The notes under the pieces were generated by a model that saw only the letters and a program-made list of their open reading frames with translations, did not search any database and had not been told where the DNA came from. DNA of 36,242 nt from Bacteroidales bacterium (lineage in GTDB: Bacteria > Bacteroidota > Bacteroidia > Bacteroidales > P3). Below, one piece after another: positions 32,681-36,242 of the stretch. Position 1 is the stretch's first letter, and each line of letters starts with the position of its first letter. The position numbers were made by a program, and so were the translations under genes. Location: NCBI GenBank assembly GCA_030523765.1, contig JAUNHX010000022.1, positions 1 to 36,242 of the forward strand, read 5' to 3'.

Positions 32681-34210
32681 ATGGCCAATAGTAAAAAGAT
32701 TAAATCCGCGCTCATTTCTGTTTTTTACAAGGACGGACTAGAAGACATTGTACGTGCACTCGATGCACAAGGGGTAACCATCTATTCAACTGGTGGTACC
32801 TACAAATTCATCACCGATCTCGGTATCAACGCCGTTACCGTGGAATCGCTTACTGGATACCCCTCCATCTTGGGCGGACGTGTCAAAACGCTGCACCCTA
32901 AAGTATTCGGAGGCATCCTTAGTCGTCGTGATATGTTTAGCGATGGTGAGCAACTCCACGAATACGAGATTCCTGAAATAGACCTCGTTATTGTCGACCT
33001 TTACCCCTTTGAACAGACGGTAGCCTCGGGAGCCGCCAACCAAGATATCATTGAAAAGATTGATATCGGAGGTATCTCGCTGATCCGAGCTGCTGCCAAG
33101 AACTACAACGATGTAGTAATCGTTCCCTCAGTTGATCATTATACCGAATTCTTGCAACTCTACAACGAACAAAACGGCGAGCTCACCCTCGAGCAGCGCC
33201 ACCGTTTTGCCGCTTATGCTTTTGCGGTAAGCAGTCATTATGATACTGCCATTTTCAACTACTTCAATCGCGAAGAACAGATCCCCTCGTTCAAATATAG
33301 TTGCAACAAGGCCATAGGACTGCGCTATGGTGAGAATCCTCATCAGAAAGGCTTCTTTGCTGGCGATCTTGCAGGTGCTTTCACCCAACTCAATGGAAAA
33401 GAGATCTCCTACAACAACCTTGGTGATATCGATGCTGCTTGCTGCCTTATCGATGATTTCTCCGATACCACCTTCGCTATCCTCAAGCACAACAACGCCT
33501 GTGGCATTGCCACTCGCGACAATCTGCTTCAAGCATGGACCGATGCCCTTGCTGGCGATCCCGTGTCGGCCTTCGGTGGTATCCTAATCACCAACCGTAC
33601 CATCACCAAAGATGTAGCCGACGAGATGCATAAAATCTTTTTCGAGGTATGCATCGCCCCCGACTATACTGATGATGCCCTCGAGGTACTTCGTGGCAAA
33701 AAGAATCGCATCATTCTCCGTCGCAATGCCTTCGCTATACAGCCGGTAGTTTTCCGCAGCGCCCTCAACGGAGTACTCGTACAAGAGCGCGATACGGTGG
33801 TTCCTACCGCTGCCGAAATGAAGAAGAGTGTTACCTCTACTCCCATCACCGACCAGCAAGCCAACGATCTTGCTTTCGCTACTATCTTGGTAAAACATAC
33901 CAAGAGCAACGCCATCGTCCTTGCTAAAGGAGGTCAGTTGCTAGCTAGTGGAACTGGCCAAACCTCACGAGTTGACGCACTCCGTCAGGCGATCGCTAAG
34001 GCACAAGGTTTTGGTTTCGACCTCAACGGAGCTGTAATGGCAAGCGATGCCTTCTTCCCCTTCCCCGACTGCGTTGAGATAGCCCACAAGGCTGGTATCG
34101 TAGCCGTAGCTCATCCCGGAGGAAGCATCCACGATCAGGACTCTATCGATTTCTGCGAGGAGCACCATATGGGTATGGCCATTACGGGTAAACGTCACTT
34201 CAAACACTAA
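32681..34210 (+). CDS. purH: Bifunctional AICAR formyltransferase/IMP cyclohydrolase PurH
   Basis: The 509-residue enzyme performs the last two steps of IMP synthesis. The N-terminal IMP cyclohydrolase domain, about residues 1-190, has an MGS-like fold with YSTGGTYKFI (31-40), GRVKTLHPKV (66-75) and GGISLIRAAAKN (129-140). The AICAR transformylase domain follows, with RYGENPHQ, the catalytic K-H-N-N-A-C-G segment near residue 269, and the C-terminal SDAFFPFPDCVE...AHPGGSIHDQ. The length is typical. It follows pfkA and precedes mreB; purH next to mreB is, to my memory, a common order in Bacteroidales. Confidence 0.98.
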   Translation: MANSKKIKSALISVFYKDGLEDIVRALDAQGVTIYSTGGTYKFITDLGINAVTVESLTGYPSILGGRVKTLHPKVFGGILSRRDMFSDGEQLHEYEIPEIDLVIVDLYPFEQTVASGAANQDIIEKIDIGGISLIRAAAKNYNDVVIVPSVDHYTEFLQLYNEQNGELTLEQRHRFAAYAFAVSSHYDTAIFNYFNREEQIPSFKYSCNKAIGLRYGENPHQKGFFAGDLAGAFTQLNGKEISYNNLGDIDAACCLIDDFSDTTFAILKHNNACGIATRDNLLQAWTDALAGDPVSAFGGILITNRTITKDVADEMHKIFFEVCIAPDYTDDALEVLRGKKNRIILRRNAFAIQPVVFRSALNGVLVQERDTVVPTAAEMKKSVTSTPITDQQANDLAFATILVKHTKSNAIVLAKGGQLLASGTGQTSRVDALRQAIAKAQGFGFDLNGAVMASDAFFPFPDCVEIAHKAGIVAVAHPGGSIHDQDSIDFCEEHHMGMAITGKRHFKH

Positions 34211-34289
34211 AAAGGAAAAAAAGAGTCTTTTTTGGAACAAAAAAACGGTTTTTCCGTATCATAGTGCGACAAAAAATATAGTTATTAAA

Positions 34290-34310
34290 GTGAAAAGTGA
34301 AAAGTGAAAC
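34290..34310 (+). repeat. Three tandem GTGAAAA heptamers before mreB
   Basis: GTGAAAA, GTGAAAA and GTGAAAC follow one another in the 210-bp purH-mreB gap. Simple slippage-prone repeat; no promoter consensus was found in this gap. Confidence 0.6.
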
Positions 34311-34420
34311 AGACAATAACCCTCTGCAGATCGTTACAGCAAAGATATGGTACGCAGGGACTGTCTCACTAAGAGCCAATCACATAGAAACAATCAAAGA
34401 ATAAAGAGTCTGATAAGATT

Positions 34421-35443
34421 ATGGGTCTACTTTCGCTATTCAATAAAGAAGTTGCTATGGACTTGGGTACTGCCAATTCCATTGTTATATACAACGACCA
34501 AGTAGTTATCGACGAACCTTCCATCGTAGCTGTCGACAAACAAACTGGCAAAATCATTGCCGTAGGCAAACGGGCACAGCAGATGTATGGCAAACAAAAC
34601 AACAACATTGCCACCATCCGCCCCTTGCGCGGTGGTGTCATTGCCGATTTCGAGATGGCACAACACCTGATTCGAGAGTTTATCAAGATGACTAGCGTCA
34701 CTCGTTCTTTCATGCCTCCTGCCCTGCGCATGGTTATATGCATTCCTAGCGGTATCACTAATGTGGAACAGCGTGCTGTTCAAGAGTCGGCCGAACAAGC
34801 TGGCGCTAAAGAGATTAAAATGATCCACGAGCCGATGGCTGCCGCTATTGGTATTGGCATAGATGTGATGGAGCCCGATGGCAATATGATCGTCGATATC
34901 GGAGGTGGTACAGCTGAGATTGCCGTTATCTCCCTTGGTGGTATCGTATGCAACAATTCCATCCGTGTAGCTGGCGACGAGTTCAATGAGAACATCATCG
35001 ACTACATGAAGAAAAACCACAACCTCATTATCGGTGAACGTACTGCCGAAGTGGTGAAGATCGCTGTAGGTAGTGCTGTCAGCGAACTAGAAGAGGCACC
35101 CGAAGATTATCCTTGTACTGGCCGTGATGTAGTGACAGGTCTTCCTAAAGAGATATCAATCAACTACAAAGAGATCGCCCACGCCCTCGATAAATCGATC
35201 ACCCGCATTGAACAGGCAGTCCTTGACACCTTAGCCGTCACCCCTCCCGAACTTGCATCCGATATCTATAAGAACGGTATCTACTTAGCTGGTGGTGGTT
35301 CGCAGTTGCGTGGTCTCGATCGTCGTATCTCTAGCAAAACGAAGTTGAAGGTTCATATTGCCGATGATCCTCTCCGCGCTGTAGCACGTGGTACTGGTAT
35401 CGCACTAAAGAACTACAACAAGTTCTCATTCCTTATCAAATAA
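34421..35443 (+). CDS. mreB: Rod shape-determining protein MreB
   Basis: The 340-residue bacterial actin homologue polymerises beneath the inner membrane to guide lateral wall synthesis. It has the amphipathic start MGLLSLFNKE, phosphate-1 motif MDLGTANS (13-20), phosphate-2 motif VDIGGGTAEI (about 158-167), the VICIPSGIT segment and the adenosine motif YLAGGGSQLRG (about 288-298). The protein appears complete. The usual Bacteroidales successors mreC, mreD, pbp2 and rodA do not follow; a terminator and an unrelated minus-strand gene come next. Confidence 0.98.
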   Translation: MGLLSLFNKEVAMDLGTANSIVIYNDQVVIDEPSIVAVDKQTGKIIAVGKRAQQMYGKQNNNIATIRPLRGGVIADFEMAQHLIREFIKMTSVTRSFMPPALRMVICIPSGITNVEQRAVQESAEQAGAKEIKMIHEPMAAAIGIGIDVMEPDGNMIVDIGGGTAEIAVISLGGIVCNNSIRVAGDEFNENIIDYMKKNHNLIIGERTAEVVKIAVGSAVSELEEAPEDYPCTGRDVVTGLPKEISINYKEIAHALDKSITRIEQAVLDTLAVTPPELASDIYKNGIYLAGGGSQLRGLDRRISSKTKLKVHIADDPLRAVARGTGIALKNYNKFSFLIK

Positions 35444-35476
35444 GAGTAAGGTACAATACCACTATACAAAGCAAAA

Positions 35477-35516
35477 AAGACTTCTCTCATTCACTTGGGA
35501 GAAGTCTTATTATTTA
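35477..35516 (+). terminator. Intrinsic terminator after mreB
   Basis: AAGACTTCTCTC (35477-35488) pairs with GGGAGAAGTCTT (35497-35508) over 12 bp with one wobble, followed by ATTATTTAT. Flanking A-runs upstream make it potentially bidirectional, so it could also serve the convergent DRTGG gene. Confidence 0.85.
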
Positions 35517-35635
35517 TCAAAACAGATATTTTGTTTTTTAGAAGAAGTGGCCTAGCATAAAGATCCCAATGACCTATGCAAGACAATAGCTTACCACCAA
35601 CTTGATGATAGAGCCATCAAAACGATAGCGATCAA

Positions 35636-35974
35636 TTATTTCTGGTGGAAGAGATTATAAAGGCGACCTACTATCTCAAAGGTCTCCATATCGGTAGAAA
35701 GGAAGGGAATCCCATCCTCGTTGCTTTGAGCTAAAGTATCCTCCGAAGCGGTAAAGCCTTTTACATTGATTACACACGAAAGCTCTTTGAGCGAAGCAAT
35801 CGCAGCTACATTCTTATGGGTCTGGATTGTCACCCATGCATGATTAGCTTCGGCATTGCCCATCACATCGCTCAATAGGTCGCTAACATAACAGTTGTCA
35901 ACTTCGCGATCAAGTCCCTCAGGAGCGGAGAGAACCTTTAAGTTTAATGCTTCAACAATATCTTTGACTTTCAT
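35636..35974 (-). CDS. Stand-alone DRTGG-domain protein
   Basis: The 112-residue protein matches the DRTGG fold: MKVKDIVEALNLKVLSAPEGLDREVDNCYVSDLLSDVMGNAEANHAWVTIQ, then a second half with IASLKELSCVINVKGF and a final helix EIVGRLYNLFHQ. The domain's name motif is degenerate here (L-D-R-E-V). DRTGG domains occur in HPr kinase, phosphotransacetylase and CBS proteins as ligand or dimerisation modules. Small single-domain forms are common beside sensory [FeFe] hydrogenases in Clostridia and Thermotoga. Here it lies about 8 kb from the sensory hydrogenase, on the other strand, so a role in that module is possible but not shown. Confidence 0.85.
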   Translation of the reverse strand: MKVKDIVEALNLKVLSAPEGLDREVDNCYVSDLLSDVMGNAEANHAWVTIQTHKNVAAIASLKELSCVINVKGFTASEDTLAQSNEDGIPFLSTDMETFEIVGRLYNLFHQK

Positions 35975-36027
35975 ATTTTCCTTATCTTTAGAGTTTTGTT
36001 TGTATTCTTATACCTACAAACGCGAGG

Positions 36028-36062
36028 CAAAGATAAGTTTTTTTTTCTGATTTGGCATCAAA
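36028..36062 (-). promoter_or_regulatory. Probable promoter of the DRTGG gene
   Basis: On the minus strand, TATCTTTG (36035-36028) is an exact -7 element, about 54 nt before the start codon at 35974. The nearest TTTG (36062-36059) is 23 nt upstream, longer than the 19 nt seen elsewhere, so the -33 assignment is uncertain. Confidence 0.55.
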
Positions 36063-36242
36063 AAAAAACAAACTCAAGAAAAAACACCATCCTTCTTCAA
36101 CAATTAAACAACGCGAAATCCTATTATCAAATAATCTTATCATTGTATCACATATCATCATTGTACCAGATCATCGCATCTACGCATATCAAGAAATACA
36201 CATTATTTCCTAACAATCATGGAGCTAGACTCGATTAAGCAA

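Noticed and set aside
1..36242. CRISPR arrays, insertion sequences, prophage or toxin-antitoxin pairs
   Set aside because: No regularly spaced repeats, transposase, integrase, phage structural or toxin-antitoxin signatures were seen in any supported gene.

Overview
This window looks like the chromosome of a fermentative, probably strictly anaerobic member of the Bacteroidota, most likely the Bacteroidales. The evidence is a full-length SprA/Sov type IX secretion translocon, a secreted protein with a type IX C-terminal sorting domain, Bacteroidota-type promoters (TTTG, 19 nt, TAnnTTTG, seen in exact form at least three times), weak or absent Shine-Dalgarno sequences, and [FeFe] hydrogenase genes. 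I found no insertion sequences, prophage or CRISPR array.

Layout. (1) 1-466: AT-rich leader with a 22-bp tandem repeat at the window edge. (2) 466-12718: a plus-strand run of an exported protein of unknown function, a two-component-regulator-type propeller protein, a parallel-beta-helix lipoprotein, ruvA and sprA. (3) 12849-15401: a type IX cargo protein with a thioredoxin/Omp28-like segment and a small exported protein, closed by a hairpin terminator. (4) 15555-17941: nadD and a CLC anion channel/transporter with CBS domains. (5) 17959-21951, minus strand: a DUF4878-type lipoprotein, then gatD and gatE, the archaeal-type Glu-tRNA(Gln) amidotransferase, driven by a good Bacteroidota promoter. 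(6) 21952-22679: AT-rich gap. (7) 22680-24186: a LysE-family exporter, then yceD (DUF177)-rpmF. (8) 24380-29997: a hydrogen/redox module of rex, a thioredoxin-like [2Fe-2S] ferredoxin, a sensory PAS-containing [FeFe] hydrogenase, a SpoIIE-type phosphatase and a group-B-like catalytic [FeFe] hydrogenase, closed by a strong terminator. (9) 30109-31161, minus strand: tcdA and tRNA-Leu(UAG). (10) 31525-35443: pfkA, purH and mreB, then a terminator. (11) 35636-35974, minus strand: a stand-alone DRTGG-domain protein, a family often found with sensory hydrogenases.

Two systems stand out. The first is gatDE, a tRNA-dependent amidotransferase normally regarded as exclusively archaeal, here embedded among ordinary Bacteroidota genes with a bacterial promoter and terminator. 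The second is the redox/hydrogen circuit. Rex would sense NADH/NAD+. The sensory hydrogenase keeps the H-cluster cysteines but has Ala in place of the proton-relay Cys, so it probably senses H2 and signals through its PAS domain to the adjacent phosphatase. The output may be the downstream hydrogenase, whose promoter carries a perfect 14-bp palindrome. A different dyad (8-bp arms, 6-bp spacer) sits between the rex promoter and its start codon.

At a larger scale, plus-strand genes on the left (0-18 kb) favour G/T at third positions and those on the right (25-34 kb) favour C. This suggests a strand-skew switch in between, as at a replication terminus. I judged this by eye from sampled lines and did not compute it.
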